64,000 bases of DNA from NCBI GenBank assembly GCA_000314955.1, contig BAEM01000032.1:186001-250000 (forward strand), written 5' to 3'. Source of the stretch: Paraglaciecola chathamensis S18K6 (GTDB lineage Bacteria; Pseudomonadota; Gammaproteobacteria; Enterobacterales; Alteromonadaceae). Position numbers and translations under genes: made by a program. The notes below the pieces were generated by a model. The model was not told the DNA's origin and made no database searches. It saw nothing but the letters and a program-made list of their open reading frames with translations. The stretch's first letter is position 1. Each line of letters begins with the position of its first letter. Of this stretch, positions 1 to 11,477 are shown one piece after another.

Positions 1-816
1 GTTTAAAAATGACATATAAGCTTGTTTATCTTGTGGGGTTTTAAGCTCAACCCACATTTGAAAGTTTATGCATTCTGATTGTAAGAACGCGGTAAAGCCT
101 TCACCCTCAGGGGTTTTCCAGCAGTTGGTATTGCCCCAATTTGGCAACTCAAGTTCTTGTTTTAAATAAAATGGCATGAACAGGTCTTCGGGCTCATCGA
201 ATGCGCCATTGTTAACATCGTAAAATTTGGGCAGCGGTTGCCAAGCGTCTAGTACACCGATGACCCGAAATGACTGGCCAAAGATAACAATGCTGTTACC
301 CACTGAATTTTCACCTGCAAAGACTTTGTCGTTGATTTCTTTACTGAGCACCACAACAAGTTGGCGATCGTCATCTGCTTGTTGATCCCAACCGTTACCG
401 TACTTAAACGGCACGTTAAACATGGGAAAAAAGTCTTTAAAGGCTAAGCGAATTGATGCTTCAAAGGGGTTAATATCAGGGCTGCTCGGTTGAATAATGG
501 CCCCAGATTTTGCCATCGCCGTTTGCCTAAAGGCTTTTTTCGCCGACATTAAATTGGTGGCATCCGTCCATGTAAGTTGATTCGGTGGGGTATTTGGCTC
601 GTCGTTAAAGCCGTGATTGGGATCCCAGCTGTCCACTTGAACATGAAACAATTGGCTACTTTTCTCTGGAATAGGGTCGGCTGACATCAAGTAGTTTACC
701 GTTATGGTTGTCATGCTCGCCCCAATTCCTAATGCAATGGCGGTGATCATTAAGCCAGTTAAAATCGGGTTGCGCTTGAAGCTGTTAAACGCCAGTTTTA
801 TATAATAATTAAACAT
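1..816 (-). CDS. MacB-like ABC transporter permease (partial, 3' end outside window)
   Basis: The 272 visible codons begin with a short cytoplasmic segment and one membrane helix (about residues 17-38), followed by a large periplasmic region, as in MacB_PCD/FtsX permeases. The start ATG (814-816) lies 9 bases after the stop of the ATPase gene, so the two are co-transcribed and probably translationally linked. The C-terminal helices expected for the family lie beyond position 1. With the ATPase and the membrane fusion protein just upstream it should form a MacAB-type exporter. The substrate cannot be read from the sequence. Unlike E. coli MacB, where ATPase and permease are fused, here they are separate proteins. 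Confidence 0.85.
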   Translation of the reverse strand, partial: MFNYYIKLAFNSFKRNPILTGLMITAIALGIGASMTTITVNYLMSADPIPEKSSQLFHVQVDSWDPNHGFNDEPNTPPNQLTWTDATNLMSAKKAFRQTAMAKSGAIIQPSSPDINPFEASIRLAFKDFFPMFNVPFKYGNGWDQQADDDRQLVVVLSKEINDKVFAGENSVGNSIVIFGQSFRVIGVLDAWQPLPKFYDVNNGAFDEPEDLFMPFYLKQELELPNWGNTNCWKTPEGEGFTAFLQSECINFQMWVELKTPQDKQAYMSFLN

Positions 817-825
817 GGGTACTCC

Positions 826-1563
826 TTACTCGCTTAAACCAACAACACGCTTGTGCTGCGAGGGTTTAAACTGTGCCGCTTCAGGGCTTAAGCTCATAGC
901 CTTCTCACTTACTTTACCGTCGCTCACATGAATATTCCGATTGGCTTGTGTGGCCAAACCTGCGTCATGGGTTACCATGATAATGGTGGTGCCATTGGCG
1001 TTGATGTCCTTGAGCAGAGCCATAACGCTTTGGGCCATGCTGCTATCGAGGTTACCCGTGGGTTCGTCGGCTAGCAAAAAACGCGGTTCCCCAGCGAGCG
1101 CCCGAGCGATGGCAACGCGTTGTTGCTGACCCCCTGATAGTTGTGCTGGTAAGTGCTTCATTCGATTTCCAAGACCGACCATTTCTAAGTTGTGTTCAAT
1201 ACGCTTTTTACGCTCTTGACGGGAAAACCCACGATAGCGAAGCGGCACGTCGACGTTGTCAAATAAGTTAAGGTCCGGTATCAGATTAAAACTCTGAAAT
1301 ACAAAGCCAATTTTTTGGTTACGTAAGCGGCTACGTGCCGCGTCGTTTTGATGGCTAATGTCGACTCCATCTAATTCAAACCTGCCTTCTTCGAAGGTTT
1401 CAAGTAAGCCCGCGATGTTTAAAAAGGTCGTTTTACCTGAGCCTGAAGGCCCGGTGACCGCGACAAAATCGCCTTCGTTTACGTGTAAGTTGAAATCTCG
1501 TAGTGCGTGGGTTTCGATTGAATCCGTACGGTAAATCTTTTTAATGTCTTTCATCGTTAACAT
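826..1563 (-). CDS. ABC transporter ATP-binding protein, MacB/LolD type
   Basis: This 245-residue ATPase has Walker A GPSGSGKTT near residue 39, Q-loop FQSFNLIPDLN, signature LSGGQQQR and Walker B FLLADEP followed by TGNLD. These are typical of the MacB/LolD/FtsE group, which work with single-helix mechanotransmission permeases. The last 25 or so residues after the H-loop (VTHD) form a short extension rich in Ser, Pro and Lys that the core fold does not need. It sits between the membrane fusion protein gene (91 bases upstream) and the permease gene (9 bases downstream). It should power a periplasm-to-outside export complex; the exported compound is unknown. Confidence 0.92.
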   Translation of the reverse strand: MLTMKDIKKIYRTDSIETHALRDFNLHVNEGDFVAVTGPSGSGKTTFLNIAGLLETFEEGRFELDGVDISHQNDAARSRLRNQKIGFVFQSFNLIPDLNLFDNVDVPLRYRGFSRQERKKRIEHNLEMVGLGNRMKHLPAQLSGGQQQRVAIARALAGEPRFLLADEPTGNLDSSMAQSVMALLKDINANGTTIIMVTHDAGLATQANRNIHVSDGKVSEKAMSLSPEAAQFKPSQHKRVVGLSE

Positions 1564-1654
1564 GCTGATAATTCCTTGTGCTGATGCGTTTCTTATCGTT
1601 GTTTGCGGGCAGCGTTTCTAAGTTGCCTGAGCTTTTAAATTAGGGTTATTGGCT

Positions 1655-2977
1655 TTATTGGGTTATCAATACGGTTTGGGCATCATTGAATTGATCTGTG
1701 CTTGAAATAATGACCTGCTGATTTGCACTCAAGCCAGACAAGACTTCAACGTTTGATAAACTGCGCGCGCCAGTGACGATATTCGTTCTTCTGGCGATAT
1801 TGCCTTCAACGACATAAGCCACTCGTCCTGAACCGCTTTCTAGAAATTGTCCTCTTGAGAGCATTAGCACGTCAGGCCGGTTTTCCATTAATATACGTGT
1901 GGTTAATCGTTGGTTTTGGCGCAGACCACGAGGAGGCTGCAACGCGCTACCGTTTTCATCTTTTTTGGAAAAGCGAACACGCCCAGTTACTTGGTTGTTC
2001 TCGATTTCAGGTGAAATACTGACTAATTTGGCGAGATGGTCGCTACCGTTAACGGTGACGAGCGCCGGCATGTTGATAGCGAGATCATCTGCGTAGCTTT
2101 CGGGAATATCCACTTCAAGTTCAAACTCTGACAAGTCAACCACGCTTAGAATCGCTTGGTTTTTTGCCACTTGGTTTCTTTGTTCAGCCGCTAAGTTACC
2201 TACAATACCGCTGACAGGGGAGCGAATATCCAGTCTTGCGACTTTGCGTGACAAGTCACTGACCATTAAGGCTTGGCGTTTAACCAATAACTGTTTGGAC
2301 TGTACTTCAAACGCGAGACTCTCTTTGCTTAGGTCGGCATCCTGCTGTGCATGTTTGTATACCAGCTTGGCATTTTCTAACTCGTCTTGGGCTTTTTCAA
2401 AGTCAATTTGACTGATGGATTGGGTACTGAATGCTTTGTCGGCTCTACGCTTTTCCCGTTCAGCAGCAGTAAGTGCCACTTTGGCCAGATCGACCGCTTT
2501 TTGATTTTCTAAAGCTTGCTTTTTCGATTGAATACGTTGGCGGTCAAGCTCCATTTTGAGTTTCTGTAAGCTTGATTCCTCTTGTTGTAATTCATTGGTC
2601 AGCTCTGGGCTATCTACACTGGCAAGCACTTGGCCTTTTTGAACGGTGTCACCGGCATCGACTAAAAGATTAATCGTTCCTTGTGCAGGGCTGTAAAGAC
2701 GCGGGCTGATTGCTGCGACCACTTGACCTTGCACTGATAAATCTCTTATTAGATCTCCACGTACGACTTTGGCTAAGTGGATACGTTTGGCCGATATGCT
2801 GGTATCAGATGATCGCCAACTGCTAAAAGCCGGCTCTACCACCCAATACAAAAGTAGTGTGCAGATCACGCCACAAGTGGCAAGCCAGTAGCGTTTTGCT
2901 GATTTTTTTTTAGTGATTGTTATATCTTGGGCGCTGGTATCCGATATACCAATACGCCCAGTGTGTGGCGTGTCCAT
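1655..2977 (-). CDS. HlyD/MacA-family periplasmic adaptor (membrane fusion protein)
   Basis: The 440-residue protein has one N-terminal membrane helix (about residues 30-50), then a biotinyl-lipoyl-like half-motif (LLVDAGDTVQKGQVLASVDSP), a long alpha-helical coiled-coil hairpin rich in Gln, Lys and Glu (about 130-245), the second lipoyl half (LDIRSPVSGIVGNL) and a beta-barrel/membrane-proximal domain. This is the order of RND/ABC adaptors such as MacA. It would bridge the inner-membrane permease and a TolC-like channel; no TolC gene is adjacent. A GGGGAT ribosome-binding sequence precedes the ATG at 2977. It is the first gene of the exporter operon. Confidence 0.9.
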   Translation of the reverse strand: MDTPHTGRIGISDTSAQDITITKKKSAKRYWLATCGVICTLLLYWVVEPAFSSWRSSDTSISAKRIHLAKVVRGDLIRDLSVQGQVVAAISPRLYSPAQGTINLLVDAGDTVQKGQVLASVDSPELTNELQQEESSLQKLKMELDRQRIQSKKQALENQKAVDLAKVALTAAEREKRRADKAFSTQSISQIDFEKAQDELENAKLVYKHAQQDADLSKESLAFEVQSKQLLVKRQALMVSDLSRKVARLDIRSPVSGIVGNLAAEQRNQVAKNQAILSVVDLSEFELEVDIPESYADDLAINMPALVTVNGSDHLAKLVSISPEIENNQVTGRVRFSKKDENGSALQPPRGLRQNQRLTTRILMENRPDVLMLSRGQFLESGSGRVAYVVEGNIARRTNIVTGARSLSNVEVLSGLSANQQVIISSTDQFNDAQTVLITQ

Positions 2978-3139
2978 TTTTATCCCCGAATTAGATGGCG
3001 TTATCAGGGAGTAAGTCGAGGGGAATTGTCGAAAGGTTTAAATTTGAAAAAATAAATCTGCGCAGGTTGATGAGTTAAACTCATCAACCTATTTTAGTAA
3101 CACCCTGTATAACAGGTTGTTTGCTAGTGATTCAGCCGC

Positions 3140-3667
3140 TTAATGAGGGCGTATTTCTGTTGGTTGTGTGCTTAAAATAACACGCTCTTTTAATGCAGGT
3201 ATCTCTTTTGGTTTAAGAGACAACACAGGTCTTGCACACATTGACCAATATTCGTGACATCCCTTTACGATATTCAACAATGCATCAAACGTATTGGGTT
3301 TCACAATATAGGAAGCAGCGCCAAGATCATATGCATTGGCAACTAGGGTATCGTCTAGCGAGTTAGCAAAGATAACCACCGGAACGCGCCTAAATTCGCT
3401 CGATTTTTTCAGTATAGTAAGCGCTTCAAACGTCTTATTCGTGGGGGCCCTTAGTTCAAGCAATATGATATTTGGTAAAGGGTAATGTTGTCGGTCTTGA
3501 TATACGCCGCTTCCGTCTAAGTAGTCGATAAGTTGGACTTCATCTTTAACGCAGTTCAGGTGGTTTAGGCTGGTAGATTCAGCGAATGCCTCTTGCATTA
3601 AAATGGTGTCATCTTCATCACTGTCGACCATTAAGAAATGCAGGCGTTGGCTGTGGTTGATTTTCAT
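3140..3667 (-). CDS. Rcp1-like receiver-domain protein with altered phospho-site
   Basis: A stand-alone CheY-like domain (about residues 8-135) with a 40-residue tail. Secondary-structure landmarks are clear: FLMVDSDEDD (beta1), NIILLELRAP (beta3), VPVVIFANS (beta4) and SYIVKPN with the conserved Lys123 (beta5). The phospho-accepting Asp at the end of beta3 is Glu71, the acidic pair is Asp15-Ser16, and the beta4 Thr/Ser position is Ala101. It is therefore likely a pseudo-receiver, either constitutively 'on' or a protein-binding module. It lies 162 bases upstream of the exporter operon on the same strand; no kinase gene is nearby. A functional link to the exporter is only an inference from position. 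Confidence 0.85.
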   Translation of the reverse strand: MKINHSQRLHFLMVDSDEDDTILMQEAFAESTSLNHLNCVKDEVQLIDYLDGSGVYQDRQHYPLPNIILLELRAPTNKTFEALTILKKSSEFRRVPVVIFANSLDDTLVANAYDLGAASYIVKPNTFDALLNIVKGCHEYWSMCARPVLSLKPKEIPALKERVILSTQPTEIRPH

Positions 3668-3904
3668 GGTTAGGGCCCTATCGACGTAAGCTCACTATTG
3701 AGCTTTAACGCATAGGGTAAAACGTGTCACTGATGTATAAAGATCACCAAAAACAAAAAAATATTATACTTTTGTCTAATATGTACAAATGGCGACTTAG
3801 CTACTCGCGTTAAACAAGTGTGTTTGCCGAATAGCTAGGCCAGCGGACGATAGCTAGCCAGCGATGAATTGCCGGCTAGCTCTTGGACGTTAATCAAAAA
3901 ACGC

Positions 3905-4369
3905 TTATAATTTAACCTTGTCGTGTTCGCCCATTTCTTCAGGTTTGACCTTACCACCAAATGTGACACTGACCTTGGCGGAGAAATCGGCATCTGCTTC
4001 CCAGATTTCTGCTTCGTCTAGGTCAAATCTTAGCATTTTAAGGGTGGCGTCTTTGCGGCCATCCTTATACCAAGCAGAAACATGCTTAGACCAATATTTA
4101 TCGATGATATCAGGATTGGTTTCTTCTACTAATGTGCCCGCTATACAGGCAAATACTTTGTGATCTTTACTGGCAAATTGCGCCATGGCCTTGCCGCCTG
4201 CAGCGTTACGATTAGTTTTAGTGGTGTAAAACCAAAACGCACTGTTAGCGTCTTTATCCAGTTGAGCGTGCATAGGCTCACGGTGCTCATTTGAGTCGGT
4301 TAAACCGAGCATAACGATGGGGCTATCTGCCAGCGCTTTCCACATTATTTCACGAATATCATGTGACAT
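3905..4369 (-). CDS. Pyridoxamine 5'-phosphate oxidase-like general stress protein (YdaG/GsP26 family)
   Basis: The 154-residue protein matches the small split-barrel flavin-binding family of 'general stress protein 26'. The N-terminal part carries the typical IREIMWKALADSPIVMLGLTD start, followed by the FWFYTT..NR strand and a C-terminal EIWEADADFSAKVSVTFGG segment. Members bind FMN or F420-like flavins, but the physiological reaction is generally unknown. An AAGGAGAAT ribosome-binding site precedes the ATG. The gene stands alone, with a non-coding stretch on each side. Confidence 0.85.
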   Translation of the reverse strand: MSHDIREIMWKALADSPIVMLGLTDSNEHREPMHAQLDKDANSAFWFYTTKTNRNAAGGKAMAQFASKDHKVFACIAGTLVEETNPDIIDKYWSKHVSAWYKDGRKDATLKMLRFDLDEAEIWEADADFSAKVSVTFGGKVKPEEMGEHDKVKL

Positions 4370-4678
4370 ATTATTCTCCTTATTTTAGTAGCGATACGGT
4401 TCAATGCGGGTAAGTGTCCCGCATCTCATTTACGTATCTCACTAATGAGTAAACAAAAATAAACTTGTCCTTGATAAAGCACGGCTTATGCCAAGCGAAC
4501 AATAAACCGAAGCGAGTAACTTGTACGCCAGACGATGCGCCATGTGCATTGAATTTTGCGCATCGCCATGTCGACAAGGTGAGGTGAATAACGTGGGGTT
4601 AGCGTGAACATGAGCAGAAAATTATTCACGCTTTGTATAATAGTTACTGAAGCCACAACAAAATAACATTCGGCTGAA
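4370..4678. other. Intergenic region with two short inverted repeats
   Basis: No convincing gene is present in these 309 bases. Two hairpins can be drawn. ATGCGGG (4404-4410) pairs with CCCGCAT (4418-4424) and would lie in the leader of the stress-protein gene. AGCGTGAA (4601-4608) pairs with TTCACGCT (4625-4632) just downstream of the TonB receptor gene and could help end its transcript, although no T-tract follows it. Both are base-pairing observations only. Confidence 0.4.
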
Positions 4679-6802
4679 TTAAAACTGGTACGAGGCACCT
4701 AAATTTACCGTCATGCCCAAACCTTTATGATTATAGCCATCGTAGGTGTAAACTTGCGAGCGAGCAGGGTAGTAATCATTGTTGAGTAGGTTTTCGATCC
4801 CCATAAAGACTTGCCACTGATGATTGACATCATAACTACCATTAATATTGACTAAATGGTAGCTATCAACCGGCCCTTGGTCACCGACATATTCGCCTTC
4901 AATTTGTGCAAAGCGCTTTCGTGAACCAACGTATAGGTAATTTAGTGCGAGGCGAGCATCAGGAGTCGGTTGCCAATTCACATTAATGGTTCCTTTTGGC
5001 GCACCAATATCTTTACCGCCTAAATACACATCTAATTCTGTATTTTTACCCTCTACCCATGAATAGGTCGCTGAAAGGTCAAGATTTTGCGTCACTTGGT
5101 AAGTGGCTAATGCTTCGTAACCATATATCTCTTGAGGGGCGCGAACAGGTAAATACACGCCAGTCTCAACATCAAACGAGTTTGTCGTTCCCAGTTCTGA
5201 GGTACTGCGATAGGCTGAGAACTCGACACGTAGGGAATCTAGCTCAGAGGTAAAACCGATTTCATAGTTATCAATAATAGATGCTTCGGTACGTATAAGG
5301 GCAATATCAGTAACCGTTGCTGTGCGCAACAGACGTCCAGTATCAGAAATGTCAGCGCCTTGTGAGTAACTAATGAAAGGCCTAAACAGGTCACTTAGGT
5401 TATAGCGAATGGCTGCATTGTAAGTGGTTGCTTTGTAATTTAAGGTATCACCAACTACATCAAAAGCGACTGAACATTGGTCGGCAGTGCGGCACAAACG
5501 AAGCGTGCTAAAATCATCCACTGCTAAATCGATGTTTTCGTGTCGAACCCCAGCTTTTATAATGATGTTATCGTGTAAAACCCATTTTCCTTGGATGAAT
5601 GCGGCAATGTTATCCATGTCCATTTTAGGCACCCATACGCGCCCATCGACCAGTGGCTGCGACGTGACATCGTTTAACGCATCGATACCATAAATCAGGG
5701 TCGTGTCGATGTCGTGCAAAGTAAACTGACTATTGAAGGTGGCACGCAAACCTTTTTTCTCAGACTCGATAATGGATTGTCCGCCATCAAACCCTTGCTC
5801 TGGGTTGGCTAAATTCGTGGAAAAGAAAAAGACGTTTTCAATGCGCTGGGTATAGGCATCAATCACTAATTGGGTTTGAGTGAATATCTCGTCATCTGAA
5901 TACTTAAGCATGACATTGTGGTTTTCTGGCCCCTGGGGCTCACCGATAATCGACGTGCCGTCGAGAGATTCAATGGCATAGGTTTTATCGCCTGAATTGA
6001 TATTGCCCATGATATTAATTAAGTCGGTATCCTGTTTTGACTTAAAATAGTTGTAGGTGAGTTGTAGTGCTTTTTCGTCATCAAACTGATAAGCAAATTT
6101 GCTAAAGTAATTCTCAGTGTCAGTATCTGTTAACCCGTAGGTCAGACCAAGAATATCACCTTGTGCATCGCGTTGAACGCCATTTTCTTCATAGCTTGCG
6201 TTAAGTACGTAGCTAAATTTATCTAACTTCCCATTAATGCCTGCATCTAACCTTCCGCCTAATGTATCGTCAAATTTTACACCGCTAAAACGAGATGAAA
6301 CGGTTACATGACCGGCCATTGGTGAGTTACTGTCCGCTTTTTTAGTGATGTAATTAATGATCCCTCCTGCCGCGCCGTTGCCATATACGGAGGTTGCTCC
6401 TTTTATGACTTCGATTCGTTCAATGGTACTGGCATCTAAACTACGTACCCCGAGAGACCCGTTTCTCAGTGGTGTTGATTGGGGAACGCCGTCAATCATG
6501 ATCAAGGGGGCGCGACCACGTAATGTTTGACCCGAATTACTAGACGTGCCGGTAGAAGGTGCCAATCCAGGCACAAGGGTTGAAAGCAGCGACTGTAATT
6601 CACTGGTCACTTTTAACTGATCTTGAATCTGTTGTTGGGTGATGATCACAATTGAAGCAGGGACTTCGTCAATGCTCTCTACAATGCGGCTTCCGGTAAC
6701 GATCATACGTTCTAGATCTTGGCCATCGCTTGGTTTATCACTTTGTGCCTGAAGCGTTGTGCTGACCAAAAAACTGAGAAGAGATAAAGAAGTGTAGCGC
6801 AT
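4679..6802 (-). CDS. TonB-dependent outer-membrane receptor (probable ferric-siderophore receptor)
   Basis: This 707-residue protein has a signal peptide (about residues 1-19, ending AQS), a plug domain (MIVTGSRI...APLIMIDGVP...IERIEVIKGATSVYGNGAAGGIINYITK) and a long beta-barrel ending in Phe (GASYQF), as expected for BAM-assembled porins. The N-terminal TonB box is probably DLERMIVTGS. The barrel has the FhuE/FepA-like layout of siderophore receptors. A 7-1-7 Fur-type box lies just upstream (6845-6859), which supports iron-repressed expression. No transporter, TonB or siderophore gene is adjacent, so the ligand is unknown. Confidence 0.92.
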   Translation of the reverse strand: MRYTSLSLLSFLVSTTLQAQSDKPSDGQDLERMIVTGSRIVESIDEVPASIVIITQQQIQDQLKVTSELQSLLSTLVPGLAPSTGTSSNSGQTLRGRAPLIMIDGVPQSTPLRNGSLGVRSLDASTIERIEVIKGATSVYGNGAAGGIINYITKKADSNSPMAGHVTVSSRFSGVKFDDTLGGRLDAGINGKLDKFSYVLNASYEENGVQRDAQGDILGLTYGLTDTDTENYFSKFAYQFDDEKALQLTYNYFKSKQDTDLINIMGNINSGDKTYAIESLDGTSIIGEPQGPENHNVMLKYSDDEIFTQTQLVIDAYTQRIENVFFFSTNLANPEQGFDGGQSIIESEKKGLRATFNSQFTLHDIDTTLIYGIDALNDVTSQPLVDGRVWVPKMDMDNIAAFIQGKWVLHDNIIIKAGVRHENIDLAVDDFSTLRLCRTADQCSVAFDVVGDTLNYKATTYNAAIRYNLSDLFRPFISYSQGADISDTGRLLRTATVTDIALIRTEASIIDNYEIGFTSELDSLRVEFSAYRSTSELGTTNSFDVETGVYLPVRAPQEIYGYEALATYQVTQNLDLSATYSWVEGKNTELDVYLGGKDIGAPKGTINVNWQPTPDARLALNYLYVGSRKRFAQIEGEYVGDQGPVDSYHLVNINGSYDVNHQWQVFMGIENLLNNDYYPARSQVYTYDGYNHKGLGMTVNLGASYQF

Positions 6803-6844
6803 AGAATATCCATTTAGCGTTGCGAGAAAGTGCGCAGATACTAA

Positions 6845-6859
6845 TGGTAATAATTATCA
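6845..6859 (-). promoter_or_regulatory. Fur box
   Basis: TGGTAATAATTATCA matches the 7-1-7 Fur consensus TGATAATnATTATCA at 13 of 14 defined positions. It lies 42 bases upstream of the TonB-receptor ATG, inside an AT-rich stretch. Fur with Fe(II) would block the receptor promoter when iron is plentiful. The next gene on the plus strand begins about 200 bases away and might also be affected. Confidence 0.8.
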
Positions 6860-7059
6860 TTTACAAATTAAAATTGAACTTTTTAAACATTTTTTAACAC
6901 GTGAATCTAATCGATTGTAGCGTGCGGAACAGCTACATATGCTGTTAAAGAACAATTTGTTAGGTTAATTTAACTGTGTACGCTGAGAATTCTGGCTACA
7001 CGCTAAAGAGTAAATGTTGTATGATTTGAGCCTAATTTTGCATAAAACGATAAATAATA

Positions 7060-8052
7060 ATGCTCAAAACCCTCTATTTACATCAGGCCAATGTGATCCG
7101 CATTACGCGTAAATCTTTGGTCTGCGCTGCCATGTTAGGCTTAAGCTCCACCGTGTTTTTGACTGGTTGCGCGACAGGTCAAAATGACACTCTTCATGAT
7201 ACTACGCATAACGCTATCCATGAACCGCTCCATGCTTCTGCTGGGCAAAATGAATTCAGTAGCGATATTGTCAATGTGGTGTACTCAACGACTGATTTAC
7301 ATGATGCCGTTGTTCACGCGAATACCTTAGACGCTCAAACTACGCTGGTGGTATTCGATATTGACGATACCTTGTTAACGGCAACTGAATTTTTCGGTAG
7401 CGACAAATGGTACGACTGGCAGCGTGGTCGTGCGCTAAATGAAAGTGGGGCGGTGATCGCGACCAGCGACGCTGAAAAAGTAAATTGCTTGTTTGACACC
7501 CTAGGGATGGTGTTTGAGATTGCGACCAATAAACCCTCTCAGCCGAACATGGCTAATTTGGTGCACAGCGTGAACAATGACGTGGTGATTTTAACCGCTC
7601 GTTCTGGTGCATACCGCGCCGCCACAATGCGTGAGTTAGCGCGCAACGATTTAGATTTTACTGATAAGTCGTTAACGTCTCCTGATGTGGGCCTGCATTA
7701 TGATGTCACCCTAAATGGCCGCACCGCAACGGTAAGCTATGTAGACGGTGTATTTATGGTTCAGGGCATGGACAAGGGCGTGTTGTTACTTGATCTACTT
7801 GAGCGTACCGGCCGCGAATATAGCTCAGTGGTTTTTGTAGATGACAAACAACACAATATCGACAACATGGCTGATGCGCTCAAATCTGCAGGAGTTAACT
7901 TTTACGGATACCACTACACGCGTATTTCTAAAACGGTTACCCCAGAAGAAGTAGCGCAAGCTAATGCGGCGCGCATCGCATTAGGTGAATTGCTCAATAC
8001 GCATTTTGAAGACAGGGCAGAGCATATCAATCACCGTCAGTGTGATTATTAA
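7060..8052 (+). CDS. DUF2608 HAD-like phosphatase, predicted lipoprotein
   Basis: The 330-residue protein has a long basic n-region, a hydrophobic stretch and a lipobox LTGC (Cys37), so it is probably lipid-anchored. A GTG start at 7093 would give a more ordinary 26-residue lipoprotein signal. The mature part carries HAD motif I VFDIDDTLL (two Asp), motif II VILTARSG and motif IV VVFVDDKQHNIDNM. These fit the DUF2608 branch of the HAD superfamily, which resembles acid phosphatases. The key residues are intact, so phosphohydrolase activity in the periplasm is plausible, with unknown substrate. It is monocistronic and ends at a strong bidirectional terminator. Confidence 0.82.
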   Translation: MLKTLYLHQANVIRITRKSLVCAAMLGLSSTVFLTGCATGQNDTLHDTTHNAIHEPLHASAGQNEFSSDIVNVVYSTTDLHDAVVHANTLDAQTTLVVFDIDDTLLTATEFFGSDKWYDWQRGRALNESGAVIATSDAEKVNCLFDTLGMVFEIATNKPSQPNMANLVHSVNNDVVILTARSGAYRAATMRELARNDLDFTDKSLTSPDVGLHYDVTLNGRTATVSYVDGVFMVQGMDKGVLLLDLLERTGREYSSVVFVDDKQHNIDNMADALKSAGVNFYGYHYTRISKTVTPEEVAQANAARIALGELLNTHFEDRAEHINHRQCDY

Positions 8053-8080
8053 TTAAAGCCTGTTAAAGCAATTACAAGCA

Positions 8081-8125
8081 CATTAAAAAACCGCTAAAGG
8101 CCTAGTCTTTAGCGGTTTTTTAATG
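8081..8125. terminator. Bidirectional rho-independent terminator
   Basis: A perfect 19-bp stem (8081-8099 with 8107-8125) and a 7-base loop carries an A-tract on the left and a T-tract on the right. It separates the convergent DUF2608 and fadH genes and can end both transcripts. Confidence 0.9.
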
Positions 8126-8196
8126 TGCCGGGTTAGGTGCCGGGTGATGTGCCGCTATACGTGTCGGCAAACCAAAGCGCTAAGCAAGTTAACGCG

Positions 8197-10695
<2,499 letters not shown>

Positions 10696-10962
10696 TTATC
10701 TTAATTGACTGTCTTTACTACCTCGGCGATTGAAAGATGATGTAACACTCGCATGTTTTTCTATTTCTGTTTGACAATTGATACACAATTGAACACCTGG
10801 CAATGCGATGCGCCGCGGCTCAGGAATAGGTTCGTCGCACTCTTCACAAAATTCAGCACTCTTACCTTTAAGCATTTGGCTTTTTGCTCGCGCCACGGCT
10901 TCATCAACGCTTGCGTCAATTTGGTCTTGAACCGCACCGTCTTTCGCCCAACCTCCGGCCAT
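10696..10962 (-). CDS. DksA/TraR C4-type zinc-finger protein, YbiI-like
   Basis: The 88-residue protein closely resembles E. coli YbiI: it starts MAGGWAKDGAV and ends NRRGSKDSQLR, both hallmark segments of that small family. A four-cysteine zinc finger CEEC...CINC lies at about residues 39-63, inside the signature PEPRRIALPGVQLC. It lacks the long coiled coil of DksA, so it is unlikely to reach the RNA polymerase active site in the same way; its function is unknown. It is monocistronic, with long non-coding stretches on both sides. Confidence 0.9.
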   Translation of the reverse strand: MAGGWAKDGAVQDQIDASVDEAVARAKSQMLKGKSAEFCEECDEPIPEPRRIALPGVQLCINCQTEIEKHASVTSSFNRRGSKDSQLR

Positions 10963-11477
10963 GTTGCCTCCTGTTTACTAAGGTGTGCTGAGTGCTGAAA
11001 ATTGCACAGCGAATGTCAACACGCCTTAATGATGAGTAATAGTAATTACTGGACTAGTTATTGCTCTAGTTACTGCACTATCGTGTACGAGTCACTACGT
11101 GGTTAAAATCAATTTAGGTATGTCAGACTACGGTTAAAGCAAGGAAAGTACCGTATTGCACATACCTGTTGATTTACCGTAGCATATGGCGTTTCGCTGA
11201 GAGACTTAGATTTGAGCCCCCGTGATAAATGCTATTTGGCTGTATCACTTACTTGAAGGAATGCATATTTTTCATAGTCGTTTTCCATTACATACTTACT
11301 GCTGTGAGATGCGTTTATGTAACGCCTCGCTGACGTCCTCAAATGTCATGATGATGCCCCGAATGTGCCTCGTTTTTAGTGTTTGGCCTAAAGTGTGACA
11401 AAGCTTTTCAATTAGGAACCTTTTAACTGAGCATGGTCTTTGTATCTACAAAATAATAAAACTGTACATTAACGCCT
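10963..11477. other. 515-base intergenic region
   Basis: It holds three imperfect repeats that begin TAGTAATTACTG, TAGTTATTGC and TAGTTACTGC (11040-11078). On the minus strand a frame stays open from 11445 to a stop at 11296-11298 (about 49 codons), but it has no usual start codon at its head. It could be a gene remnant or chance. The last 60 bases are AT-rich and likely carry the promoter of the antiporter gene. Confidence 0.4.

Noticed and set aside
4486-4698. 70-codon frame on the minus strand after the TonB receptor
   Set aside because: Composition is not protein-like, it overlaps the end of the receptor gene, and no ribosome-binding site or family pattern is visible.
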